A stretch of DNA of 64,000 nucleotides from positions 722,762 through 786,761 of the forward strand of contig NZ_KB913037.1 in assembly GCF_000384295.1 (NCBI RefSeq), written 5' to 3'. A program made the translations under genes and the position numbers. Positions 1 to 8,261 of this stretch are shown one piece after another (position 1 is the stretch's first letter; each line of letters begins with the position of its first letter). The stretch is from Amycolatopsis balhimycina FH 1894 (lineage in GTDB: Bacteria; Actinomycetota; Actinomycetes; Mycobacteriales; Pseudonocardiaceae). Below the pieces are notes generated by a model. It was not told where the DNA came from and made no database searches. It saw nothing but the letters and a program-made list of their open reading frames with translations.

Positions 1-616
1 AGTCGAAGATGTCCCGCAGCCAGCCCGGCGGGTCGGTCAGCGCCGCGATCAGCCGGTCGAACCGGATCGCCTTCCGGCGGACCGGCACCACCGTGGGGTC
101 GGCGCTGTCGAGGAGAACGGGCTCGCTCTGGACGATCCCGGTGAGGGTGAGGAAGTCGACGACACCCGGGCCCTTGCCTTCGAGGTAGCCGAGCAGGACG
201 AAGTCCACCAGCCGCTTCGGCAGTTGCGCCACTTCGGCGCGCAGGCGCGCTCGCTGGGCGTCGGTCAGGCTGCCCGCCGCGGCGACCGCCGCGTCGAGGG
301 CGGGTCCGAGCGCGGTGATCGCGTCGAGCGTCGTGCGGATCGCGCCGAGCAGGGCCACACCCGCGTCCGCGACCTGCTTGACGTCCCCGCCGCCGACGGC
401 GTCCACGAGCCGCCCGATGAGCGGGGCGAGGCCGCCGGCCTGCACTACGACCGCGCCGATGGCGCCGCCGGCCGCCCCGAGCCCGCCCGGCAGGCGCAGC
501 CCGAGCCGTTCGAGGAACTCTTCGCGCGTGCTCTCGGCGAGGTGCTGCTCCAGCGGCCGCAACGCGGACGCGATCTCCCTGGCCAGCAGTTCGAGGGTGC
601 CCGCCTTCGCCGCCAT
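1..616 (-). CDS. Unidentified protein, partial (cut by left edge)
   Basis: The minus-strand frame from ATG at 616 stays open to the window edge, giving the first 205 residues. The start overlaps the stop of the S8 protease as ATGA, so the two are probably one operon with coupled translation. The visible part has no signal peptide or membrane segment. It begins MAAKAGTLELLAREIAS, then a helical Ala/Leu/Gly-rich stretch (about residues 40-130), then a more mixed segment with GYLEGKGPGVVDFLTLTG. I do not recognise the family. Codon use matches the neighbours, so I take it as a real gene continuing to the left. Confidence 0.7.
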   Translation of the reverse strand, partial: MAAKAGTLELLAREIASALRPLEQHLAESTREEFLERLGLRLPGGLGAAGGAIGAVVVQAGGLAPLIGRLVDAVGGGDVKQVADAGVALLGAIRTTLDAITALGPALDAAVAAAGSLTDAQRARLRAEVAQLPKRLVDFVLLGYLEGKGPGVVDFLTLTGIVQSEPVLLDSADPTVVPVRRKAIRFDRLIAALTDPPGWLRDIFD

Positions 617-3159
617 CAGCTCGCCTTCGCGTCGTCCGCCGGGGGAAACCACCTGCCCGGCAGGCCGAGCACCCCTTCGCGGTGTTCGGCCACCGCCGCC
701 CGCAGCGCGGGGCTGCCGGCCCGGGCCAGCGCGTCGAGGAACCGGGCGAGCCCTTCGGCCACCGGCCTGCCGCCGAGCCGCACCGGCACCGGCACGTCCC
801 GGTCGACGTCGCTGACCAGCAGCCGCAGCAGCACCGGCCCGTGCATGCGGTGCCAGGCCACCAGAACCCGGCGGTCGGTGTCGATCAGGCGCCGGACCTC
901 ATCCACGTGCTCGGACACCAGCGCCGCGATCAGCCGGCCCTCCGGGCTGCGCCCCACCCGGTCCCGCAGCCGCCGCGCCCGCCCGGCGACGGGGAAGTAC
1001 GCGGCGGGCGAGAGCACGATCGGCTCGCCGCCAAGGCTCACGGCCTGCGGTTTCGCCGCCTTCACGGCCTTTTCGGCGTTCACGAGCCCGAAGCCGTACC
1101 CGTCCTCGCCGTTGGGGAGATGGGGGTTCGGGTCCGGCGGGTCGCACGTCCGCTGCAGGAAGTCCTTGACCTGCGCGTGGCTCAGGTTCGGGTTCATCTC
1201 GAACATCAGCGCCACCACGCCGGTGACGTGCGGCGCGGCCTGGCTGGTGCCCGATTCGGTCTGGTAGAAGTCGTAGCAGCACTCGCACCAGCTGCCGCCG
1301 GAGCTCTCCCCGCGGTTCAGCGCCGAGGTGATGTCCACTCCCGGGGCGCACAGCTCCGGCTTGGTCCGGCCGTCGGCCGTCGATCCCCGCGCCGACGTCT
1401 CGGCGACCTGATGGTCGTCGGGGTTGTACGCGCCGACCGTGATGGGCAGGTTCGCGGTTCCCGGCGAGTGCACGGTCCGGGTGCGGACCTGGTCTTCGAG
1501 GTGGAACCGGGGGTGGACGTCCTCGGTCGTCACCGGGATCCAGCAGTCGAAGATCGTCGCCGTGCCGGCCGTCTCCCACAGCTTGACCGTCCACTCGCCC
1601 ATGGCGATCGTGCTGCCCGCCCTCGGCGCGATGGTGATCCTGATCAGGTGGGTGCCCTTGGGTGAGGCGTTGCGCACCGACTGGATGGTCACCGGGTGAC
1701 CGGCGACGGGCTTGGCGGTCTGTCCGGTCAGCCCGGTCCGGCCGAACGAGCCCGCGTTCCCCGGCGCCACCAGGTCCACGTCGAGCTGGCCGGCACCCGG
1801 GTACCAGAGATCGAGGAAGTCGTCTTCCTTGTCCGCTCGATCGTCAGTCGTCGCGACGACGACCCGGACGGTCACCGGCGCGTTCGCCGCGGTGTGCGCC
1901 GGCACCGTCTTGCGCGCGTGCACACCGCCGCCGGCTGGGTAGAGCGCCCCGCCCACCACCGGATTCACCGGGTCCAGCACCGCGCCGTCGTTGCCGGCGG
2001 AAGTCACGATCATCCGCTTCGTCGTGCCGGTCAGCTGCCCGTCCAGCCCGATGTCGAGGGTGTCGGTGCCATCGTGCGGACCGAGGTTGTTGCCGAAGCT
2101 CATGTTCACCACGGCCGGTTTGCCCAGCGCCGCGGCCGTGTCGAAGATGTACTTGACGCCCCGCAGGATGTCGCTGTCGAAGCCGGTCCGGCGCACGATG
2201 ATCAGGTCGGCCTCCGGCGCGACCCCGACGTAGCGGCCGGCGCCGTGGCAGTTGCCCTTCTGCGCCCCGTTGCCGGCGGCGATCCCCGCGACGTGCGTGC
2301 CGTGCCCGTCGACGTCCCGGGAAAGGTACGGCTGGATCGGCAGGCTCAGCCCGAGGTCGATCTCCTCACGGACGAACTCCCGGCCCCGGATGATGCTGAT
2401 GCCGGACGCGCCCGTGCCGGTCGGCACGAACGAAGCGATCCGCCCGGTGTCGTAGACGTTGGGCGCGTACTTCCCCACGAAATCGACGACGATGGCAGTC
2501 CCCGGCCACGGACCACCGGTCACTTCGATGTCCTCGGCCTTGATGGAGGGGAACGCCGCCAGCAGGGCCGCCTGCACCTGCTCCTTGGTCGCGGTCAGGG
2601 GCAGCGGGGCGGTGGTGTTCGCCGGGCCCGACGGCACCTTTTCGTGGGGCAGCGGCGGTGGCCGCCACCGCAGCCCGACGGGGTTCCCGGTGCCGGTGCC
2701 GGTCACCGCCATCGTGTGCCGCTGCGTGAGATCGAGCAGTGAGTGGATGCGGGTCTTCCCGGTCGACGGGGTGCGGAACGAACCGTGGAAGATGTCGATC
2801 CCGGAGTCGACGACGCCGACGACGACGCCCTTGCCGCTGAATCCGGGCGGGATGGTGCGAGCGGCGTCGCCGTGCATCGCGGGCACGCTCTTGTTGAGGT
2901 GCGAAAGGCGAATCCGGTCGCTGCTCACGTAGGCGACATCCGGCAGCTCGGCAACCGCTTCGAGGTCGTCGACGGCGATCGTGCCCGTGACCACCGGGCC
3001 GGCGACCAGCTCCACCCACAGGCCGGCCTCTTCCACCGCGTGCAGGTCGCCGGTGACGTGCACGAGCACCCGGACTCGCTCCGGCAGCTCCTCCGCGACC
3101 CGGGCCCGGGCACCGTGCACCCGGGAGGCCAGTGCCGCGTCCAGTTTCGTGCTCGCCAA
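616..3159 (-). CDS. S8 (subtilisin) family serine peptidase, no signal peptide
   Basis: Peptide-bond hydrolase of the subtilase family, about 847 residues from the chosen TTG start. That start has GGGGGA about 8 bases upstream and begins (M)ASTKLDAALASRV; the frame is open further upstream but that part is Arg/Gly-rich and unlike protein. The catalytic triad is visible: Asp about 118 in GVVDSGID, His about 286 in DGHGTHVAG and Ser about 639 in SGTSQAAPH. A long insert lies between Asp and His (about 130-280), and a Cys cluster (CECC) lies about 14 residues before the catalytic Ser. About 200 residues follow the Ser. With no secretion signal it may act inside the cell or leave by a non-classical route. 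It is coupled to the partial gene downstream. Confidence 0.9.
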   Translation of the reverse strand: MASTKLDAALASRVHGARARVAEELPERVRVLVHVTGDLHAVEEAGLWVELVAGPVVTGTIAVDDLEAVAELPDVAYVSSDRIRLSHLNKSVPAMHGDAARTIPPGFSGKGVVVGVVDSGIDIFHGSFRTPSTGKTRIHSLLDLTQRHTMAVTGTGTGNPVGLRWRPPPLPHEKVPSGPANTTAPLPLTATKEQVQAALLAAFPSIKAEDIEVTGGPWPGTAIVVDFVGKYAPNVYDTGRIASFVPTGTGASGISIIRGREFVREEIDLGLSLPIQPYLSRDVDGHGTHVAGIAAGNGAQKGNCHGAGRYVGVAPEADLIIVRRTGFDSDILRGVKYIFDTAAALGKPAVVNMSFGNNLGPHDGTDTLDIGLDGQLTGTTKRMIVTSAGNDGAVLDPVNPVVGGALYPAGGGVHARKTVPAHTAANAPVTVRVVVATTDDRADKEDDFLDLWYPGAGQLDVDLVAPGNAGSFGRTGLTGQTAKPVAGHPVTIQSVRNASPKGTHLIRITIAPRAGSTIAMGEWTVKLWETAGTATIFDCWIPVTTEDVHPRFHLEDQVRTRTVHSPGTANLPITVGAYNPDDHQVAETSARGSTADGRTKPELCAPGVDITSALNRGESSGGSWCECCYDFYQTESGTSQAAPHVTGVVALMFEMNPNLSHAQVKDFLQRTCDPPDPNPHLPNGEDGYGFGLVNAEKAVKAAKPQAVSLGGEPIVLSPAAYFPVAGRARRLRDRVGRSPEGRLIAALVSEHVDEVRRLIDTDRRVLVAWHRMHGPVLLRLLVSDVDRDVPVPVRLGGRPVAEGLARFLDALARAGSPALRAAVAEHREGVLGLPGRWFPPADDAKAS

Positions 3160-3502
3160 CGGAAATCCCCCGGGTCCGTGGCGCGACCGTCCCGCGGTGC
3201 GTTCGACACCGCCGGACGTCGAGCCGGAATCGTCCTGTTCCCAGACAGCCGGGCTCCAGCCTGCGCGCCGCCCGAGACGGGCGTCAACGAAGCGGCGCAG
3301 AGTCTGCCCCATCGGGCGGGCCGACGCAGGAGAGTGCCGCCGCCACTACCCGGCGCTCAGCTCCGACGGGCAACGCCGAGTCCGGCCACGACACGCGCAA
3401 CCGGCCTTCGCGGCCTCGACACGGTGGGACTGCCCCGAGTTTGCTGCGGGAGACGAGGTTCGCGCACGAAGTCCGCTTCTACGCCGGTGTGGGTGTCAAA
3501 CC
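3160..3502. other. Intergenic region without a supported gene
   Basis: This 343-base stretch separates the S8 protease from the zinc-finger gene, both on the minus strand. Open frames here are Arg/Pro-rich shadows. The last 65 bases on the plus strand encode something faintly like the end of a GAF domain (RFYAGV), which is too short to call. It probably contains the promoter of the protease. Confidence 0.5.
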
Positions 3503-3850
3503 CTAGGCGAACCGCTCCCACGCCGACTGGCGTGTCATCCCCAGGGCCTCGCCGATCTGCGACCACGTGCCACCCAGGGCGCGGGCCTTCGCCACCCACG
3601 CCGCCAGGTTCTGCTGCACCTGGGTGCTCGCCGCCGATACCGGACCCAGGTTCGACAGCACCTGCTCCAACGGCAGGTCGTGCTCCCACGGTGCGATGAG
3701 CGGCGCGTCGGCGGGCTTTCCGTCGATCGCCGTCACGCACAGCTGGACGCAGCCGTCGCAAATGAACACCCCCGGCCCGCCGATGAGTGTCTCCACCTCC
3801 GTGTTCGGCTTCGCGCAGAACGAACAACGGGCAATCACCGCAGTACCCAT
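3503..3850 (-). CDS. ClpX-type C4 zinc finger protein with C-terminal helix-turn-helix
   Basis: 115 residues from an ATG preceded by GGAGG. Residues about 9-33 form a C4 zinc ribbon like the N-terminal domain of ClpX (CSFCAKP, then ICDGCVQLC). The last 35 residues (WVAKARALGGTWSQIGEALG and the following MTRQSAWERF) resemble the short helix-turn-helix used by many actinobacterial proteins that bind DNA. The pairing suggests a small regulator or adaptor rather than an unfoldase, as the AAA+ part is absent. It lies 26 bases downstream of a hypothetical gene on the same strand and may be cotranscribed with it. Confidence 0.82.
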   Translation of the reverse strand: MGTAVIARCSFCAKPNTEVETLIGGPGVFICDGCVQLCVTAIDGKPADAPLIAPWEHDLPLEQVLSNLGPVSAASTQVQQNLAAWVAKARALGGTWSQIGEALGMTRQSAWERFA

Positions 3851-3876
3851 GGAAAACCTCCTTGTCAGGGGCGACC

Positions 3877-4263
3877 TTACAGCCGTAAGGATGCGCCTGA
3901 CAAGAGGAAAGCCGCCGTCCACTCGGCCAGCTCCGTCATCCGTGACGCCAGCTCCTCGATCTCCGCCCAGCGGCGGTGCTCCCGTTCCAGGTCCGGCACC
4001 AGGAAGTCCTCCACGAGCAGCAGGAGCGTCGCGATCTCGTAGGCGACGTCGGCGAGCTGCAGGAACGGCCGGTACTCGGTTTCGGTGCCTGCCCCGTACC
4101 GCGCGGCCCAGTCCCGGGCGCCGTGGCCGGCGGTCCGGCACACGGCCACCACCGTGCGCCGCAGATCGCCGCGACGGGAGCCGGGCTGCCCTTCGGCCGG
4201 CGGGACGACGTTCCAGGCGACCGACAGCAGGCAGCACCCGGCGTCGTCCATCGACTCGTTCAT
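3877..4263 (-). CDS. Hypothetical protein
   Basis: A 128-residue frame on the minus strand beginning MNESMDDAGCC. It is Leu/Ala/Glu-rich and predicted helical, particularly from residue 65 on (LADVAYEIATLLLLVEDFLV, then a charged helix). No signal peptide, domain or catalytic motif is recognisable. The ribosome site is weak (GTCGGGTG next to the ATG), so the exact start is uncertain. It sits directly upstream of the zinc-finger/HTH gene on the same strand, so a two-gene unit is plausible. Confidence 0.55.
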   Translation of the reverse strand: MNESMDDAGCCLLSVAWNVVPPAEGQPGSRRGDLRRTVVAVCRTAGHGARDWAARYGAGTETEYRPFLQLADVAYEIATLLLLVEDFLVPDLEREHRRWAEIEELASRMTELAEWTAAFLLSGASLRL

Positions 4264-4319
4264 CACCCGACGTACTCTGCGGACCGGCGGGCACAGTTCC
4301 CCCGTTCCGACTCGCCCGG

Positions 4320-5567
4320 TCACCCCATCGTGTGGAGAACCGGCCCGGATCGGGCGAGCATCGGCAGCGAGACGAAGTCTGCGAGCGCCTGCTGGCCGGC
4401 GGCGTTCGCGTGGATGCCGTCGCCGTTGTCGTACGCCGGCAGGATGCTGTTCGGCTGCAGGGGATCCGCCAGCACCGTGGCGAAATCCACGACGCCGGAA
4501 CACGTGCCGCCGCAGGTGTTCCAGCGCTGGACGAACAGGGCGATCTCGTGCCGGGCCAGGTTGGCCTGGTCGCCGTACCCCGGCCGTGGCGTGCTCGGCG
4601 TGACGTACACCGGGATCCCGGCCGCCCGCAGCCGCGCGAACACCGCGCGGTAGCTGTCGAGGATCGTCGCCGCGTCGCAGTCGTACGCCAGGTCGTTCGT
4701 GCCGTAGTAGTAGATGACGGCCGTGACGCCGTGCAGCGCCAGCACGTCCCGGTCCAGCCGGCTCGAAGCGTCCAGGCCCGCGGCCGACGGCGGCATGCCG
4801 GGACACGACCGGGCGCTCGTCGTGCCCGAGACGCCGGCGTTGGCGACGGCGAGCTGCGTGGACGAGGCGACCATCCGCCGCGCCAGGTCGTCGGTCCACC
4901 GCCGGTTCGCGCCGAGCTGGGTGCAGCCCGGGCCGCAGTTGGTGCTGCCGATGCCGTCGACGACCGAGCTGCCGAACGGCACGACCGTGCCCCGCAACGC
5001 GGTGTTGTGCACGTCGACGGCGCTGACGACGTACGTCGAGCCGACCGTCGACGTGAAAGCCCCGCCCGCGACGTCGGCGGTGTGGTCCTCCGAACCCGGC
5101 GGGGTGAGGTAGTTGTCGCGCAGCGCGGCGCCGTGCCGGCCGGGCACGGCGGTGCCCTCGACCGACATGCTGACCGCGAGGTCGGAATCCGGGCCCGTCG
5201 CGAGTCTCGTCTCGTCGCTCCAGACCTCGCCGCCCACCGGGATCGTGACGGCGAGGCGCCCGCCGAAGGTCAGGTCGCGCACCTCCGTGACCGCGGCGCC
5301 GCCCGCGCTCGGCCCGGCGGTCGCGTGCCCGATGGCCAGCGGCCCGGTGCCGAACGTGTTCTGGAACCGGACGCGCACGGCGTCGCCGCCCTGGCTGAGG
5401 TGGGTGATCATCCGCAGCGACCGGCCGGTGACCGCGGTGTCGGCCCGGCCGTCCTGCGACTGCGCCCACGACGTGAACCAGGCCCGCGGGGCCCCTGCGG
5501 CGCCCGGAGCGGAGACGACGACGGCCGCGGCGAAAGAAACCGCAGCGAGAACGGCGATCCTGCGCAC
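4320..5567 (-). CDS. Secreted SGNH/GDSL-type hydrolase
   Basis: An extracellular esterase/lipase-like enzyme of the SGNH fold, 415 residues. The GTG start has a strong AGGAGG 4 bases away and opens a signal peptide (RRIAVLAAVSFAAAVVVSAPGAAG). Block I is PFGSSVVDGIGSTN, with Ser where GDSL enzymes carry the nucleophile. The Gly block is NAGVSGT and the Asn block YYYGTNDL. The Asp-His pair is in NGDGIHANAAG near the C-terminus. An N-terminal jelly-roll-like domain of about 190 residues precedes the catalytic part. The substrate cannot be told from sequence. It is divergent from the small GerW-like gene. Confidence 0.88.
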   Translation of the reverse strand: MRRIAVLAAVSFAAAVVVSAPGAAGAPRAWFTSWAQSQDGRADTAVTGRSLRMITHLSQGGDAVRVRFQNTFGTGPLAIGHATAGPSAGGAAVTEVRDLTFGGRLAVTIPVGGEVWSDETRLATGPDSDLAVSMSVEGTAVPGRHGAALRDNYLTPPGSEDHTADVAGGAFTSTVGSTYVVSAVDVHNTALRGTVVPFGSSVVDGIGSTNCGPGCTQLGANRRWTDDLARRMVASSTQLAVANAGVSGTTSARSCPGMPPSAAGLDASSRLDRDVLALHGVTAVIYYYGTNDLAYDCDAATILDSYRAVFARLRAAGIPVYVTPSTPRPGYGDQANLARHEIALFVQRWNTCGGTCSGVVDFATVLADPLQPNSILPAYDNGDGIHANAAGQQALADFVSLPMLARSGPVLHTMG

Positions 5568-5693
5568 GGTGCCTCCTCGGTCCACAGAGGACAAACCACG
5601 AAGACCTCGACCGATCGTAAGCACCCGGTCACGGAGGCGACAAGGTTTTGTCCGATCTTGTCAGCGGCGGCGCTTTTCGGTTCGATGGCGAGC

Positions 5694-5933
5694 ATGACCG
5701 AACCCCGCATCTTCGGCGATCCTTACGAAACCCCGGACGGGACGACGGTGATCCCGGTCCACCGGCCGGTCGGGGTGTTCGCGGTCCGTGACGGCCAGGC
5801 CAAGTGGGAACCGGCGGTGGACGCCACCCGCGTCGCCCTGCTGGCGGTGGGCATCGGGCTGGTCGCCGCGACCCTCGCCGGCCTCGCCATGGTGCACCGG
5901 CCGCCGTGGCCCGACCTGCGGCTACGGCTTTAG
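5694..5933 (+). CDS. Short GerW/YtfJ-like membrane protein
   Basis: 79 residues beginning MTEPRIFGDPYETPDGTT; an in-frame ATG nine bases upstream is an alternative start. The first 30 residues match the opening of GerW/YtfJ sporulation-type proteins (an IxGxPYxxxDGTTVIPV pattern). The next part matches their end (GVFAVRDGQAKWEPAVDATR), followed by one membrane segment (VALLAVGIGLVAATLAGLAM). The central Gly-rich domain of the family is missing, so this is either an internally deleted derivative or a small stand-alone form. It ends convergently with the lysozyme gene, overlapping by 4 bases. Confidence 0.7.
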   Translation: MTEPRIFGDPYETPDGTTVIPVHRPVGVFAVRDGQAKWEPAVDATRVALLAVGIGLVAATLAGLAMVHRPPWPDLRLRL

Positions 5934-6730
5934 CGGGGGCCCTTCGCCAAGGCCTGGACGCGGCCGAGCGGGCCGTTGTAGTAGTTCTGGTCCCCCGGCA
6001 GGCCGCCGTCGCGCGCGAACTGCCAGATGGCCTGTTTCGCCCAGCCCGCCGGCAGCTCGCCGATCGCCGGGGCGTACCGGGCCAGCCACAGCGGGTTCGT
6101 GTTCCCGAACCGGCCGGTGTTGCCCGTGCAGCGCTTCCACCACGCCGTGCTCGTGTAGATCAGCGCGCTGCGCTTGACCTTCGCCAGGTACGTGCGCGTG
6201 AAATCCGCGATCCAGGCCGTCATGTCGGCCGGGCTCTTGCCGTAACAGACTTCGCCGTACGGGTTGTACTCGATGTCCAGCGCGCCCGGCAGCGTCGTCC
6301 CGTCGGAGCGCCAGCCGCCGCCGTGGGCGAGGAAGTACTCCGCCTGCTGCGCGCCGCCCGAGACGTCCGGGCGGGCGAAGTGGTAGGCGCCGCGGATCAT
6401 GCCCGCCGCGTGCGCGCCGTCGTACTGCGGACCGAACCGGGGGTTGACGAATCCCGTGCCCTCGGTCGCCTTGACGTAGGTGAACTTCGCGCCGGCGCCG
6501 GCCGCGGCGGGCCAGTCGACGACGCCCTGGTGACCGCTGACGTCGTGCCCGAGCGTCTGCCCCGCCGGGTCGGCGCGGACGCTCCCCTGCACGCCTTCGT
6601 GCGCCGCGATCTGCGTGCCCGCGTAGTTCGCGGCCGCCAGCGAGTAGTCCGCGGGCGCCGCTTCGGCCGGGGTGGCGAGGACCACCGTCACGACAGCGCC
6701 GGCGAGCAGTCCGGCGACGGTTCGGCTCAT
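5930..6730 (-). CDS. Secreted GH25 lysozyme (muramidase)
   Basis: 266 residues. A signal peptide (LLAGAVVTVVLATPAEA) is followed by a GH25 catalytic domain, which cuts the MurNAc-GlcNAc bond of peptidoglycan. GH25 signatures are GHDVSGHQG with the catalytic-face Asp, FTYVKATEGTGFVNPRF, GAYHFARP and the acidic strand ALDIEYN. Two cysteines (CYGKS and KRCTGN) could form a disulfide. About 45 residues precede the domain. It is exported and would act on the cell wall. It is convergent with the GerW-like gene. Confidence 0.92.
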   Translation of the reverse strand: MSRTVAGLLAGAVVTVVLATPAEAAPADYSLAAANYAGTQIAAHEGVQGSVRADPAGQTLGHDVSGHQGVVDWPAAAGAGAKFTYVKATEGTGFVNPRFGPQYDGAHAAGMIRGAYHFARPDVSGGAQQAEYFLAHGGGWRSDGTTLPGALDIEYNPYGEVCYGKSPADMTAWIADFTRTYLAKVKRSALIYTSTAWWKRCTGNTGRFGNTNPLWLARYAPAIGELPAGWAKQAIWQFARDGGLPGDQNYYNGPLGRVQALAKGPR

Positions 6731-6821
6731 CCGGGCTCCGATCTCGGTACGGGACGTCCGAGCCCATGCTGCCCGCCCCGGTCGCTCCTCGCGAGACAGC
6801 CGTCACCCGATGTAGTGATCT

Positions 6822-8261
6822 TCAGAGTTCCGTGGTGATGATCGCCTCCACCAGCGTCTCCCCCGGCGGCGTCAGCTCGACCACGCCGTCGTCCGGCCGC
6901 ACCCGCACGAGGCCTCGCGAAGCCAGCGAACGGAACTTGCCCAGCCACGGTTCCTTGAACAGCGAACGCCCGGGGAACCGCGCGGTGTGCAGGGAATCCC
7001 GCAGCGGCTGCAACGTCGTCAGCGCCATCTTGACGGCCCGGGCCTCCTGCGCCTCGGCCGTGAACCGCGTCGCCGACCCCAGCGGGATCCAGCCGGACAG
7101 CACGGTTTCGGTGTAGCGGCGGGAGTTCACGTCGGTGATCGCCTCGGACGCGCGGCAGCTCGAACTGCCGCCCAGCCCGATCGCCACCTCGGGTTCCTGC
7201 TTGTCCTGGTCGACCATGATGGACTTCCACTTCTCGGGTCCGAGGCCGTCGCGCGCGAAGTACATCGTCGGGTGCTCGGTGTAGCCCGCCGCGCGCAGGC
7301 CCTCGGTGAGCAGTTCCCGCATCTGGTACTGCTCACCGAGCGCAGGCCAGCGGTGGCCGTCGCGCACCAGCTTGTCCCGGTACGCGGGCAACTGCCACGC
7401 CGCGGGCTTCTCACCGGTCACGCCGGTGCGGGTGTCGCTGTAGGAGGCCAGGTGCAGCTTCGTGCACACCACCGCGGTCACCTCGTTCTCCAGCACGACG
7501 TCGAGGTCGCGCCGGACGCTGTCGAGGGTCTGGTCGAGCAGGCCGTACATCAGGTCGATGCTGACCCACTCGAACCCCGCCGCGGTCGCGTTGCGGACGA
7601 AGTCGACGCACATCGACGCCGTGTGCTCGCGGCCGCACAGCTCGAGCACGTGGTCGTCGAACGACTGGACGCCGCTGGACAGCTTGGTGCAGCCCAGTTC
7701 CCGCAATAGTTCGAGCTTGGCCGGGGTGAACGTGCTCGGGTCGCCTTCGAAGCGGATCGTCGTGTCGGCGGTGAACCCGAAGTTCGACCGGTAGAACTCC
7801 AGCAGGCGGCGGATCTCCGGCTCCGGCAGCAGCGACGGCGTGCCGCCGAAGACGTTGAACTCCCCGACCTCGGCGCCGCGCAGGTGGGGCACGGCGTCGA
7901 GCCACAGCCGCGCCTCGGCGATGTTGAGATCGACCCAGTGCGCCGCCTTCTCGATCTTGCCCTTGACCAGCACCACCGGGTACTGGCAGAACCGGCAGCG
8001 GTAGGCGCAGGTCGGGATGTAGGACCACAGGTGGATCGGCCCCGAGGACAGAGCCAGCTGCGCGTCCAGGTCGCGCAGGAACTCCGGCGGTGAGCCGGGG
8101 ACGTTGCCCGGGAACACGTGCGCCCCGAACGGGTCCTCCTGCACGAAGTCGAGGAGGTGCCGGTTCTCGGGCGCTTCGAGGACGTCGAGCACGGCGGGCC
8201 GCGGCCACGCGGGATCGATCGCGTGCAGCGAGCCGACTGCCTCTTCGTAGCCCAGGGTCAT
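6822..8261 (-). CDS. Radical SAM protein, HemN/coproporphyrinogen oxidase-like
   Basis: 479 residues from an ATG that overlaps the stop of the glycosyltransferase (ATGA), so translation is coupled. The radical SAM cluster motif is CAYRCRFCQ (Cys 85, 89, 92), in the CxxxCxxC arrangement. It is followed by the HemN-type features FNVFGGTPSLLP, RFEGDPSTFTPAKLELL and SSGVQSFDDHVLELCGR. The C-terminal 150 residues resemble the winged, HemN_C-like region. The family includes haem enzymes (HemN), chaperones (HemW) and many tailoring enzymes. The pairing with a glycosyltransferase argues against haem synthesis and for a modification of the glycosyltransferase product or its acceptor. The exact reaction is unknown. 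Confidence 0.88.
   Translation of the reverse strand: MTLGYEEAVGSLHAIDPAWPRPAVLDVLEAPENRHLLDFVQEDPFGAHVFPGNVPGSPPEFLRDLDAQLALSSGPIHLWSYIPTCAYRCRFCQYPVVLVKGKIEKAAHWVDLNIAEARLWLDAVPHLRGAEVGEFNVFGGTPSLLPEPEIRRLLEFYRSNFGFTADTTIRFEGDPSTFTPAKLELLRELGCTKLSSGVQSFDDHVLELCGREHTASMCVDFVRNATAAGFEWVSIDLMYGLLDQTLDSVRRDLDVVLENEVTAVVCTKLHLASYSDTRTGVTGEKPAAWQLPAYRDKLVRDGHRWPALGEQYQMRELLTEGLRAAGYTEHPTMYFARDGLGPEKWKSIMVDQDKQEPEVAIGLGGSSSCRASEAITDVNSRRYTETVLSGWIPLGSATRFTAEAQEARAVKMALTTLQPLRDSLHTARFPGRSLFKEPWLGKFRSLASRGLVRVRPDDGVVELTPPGETLVEAIITTEL

Noticed and set aside
616..3312. Longer S8 protease start at 3312
   Set aside because: The extra 51 residues are Arg/Gly/Ser-rich and lack a ribosome site, while the TTG at 3159 has GGGGGA and a sensible N-terminus.
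3435..3506. Short plus-strand stretch ending RFYAGVGVKP, like the end of a GAF domain
   Set aside because: Only about 20 residues resemble GAF and the rest of the frame is not protein-like, so chance is more likely.
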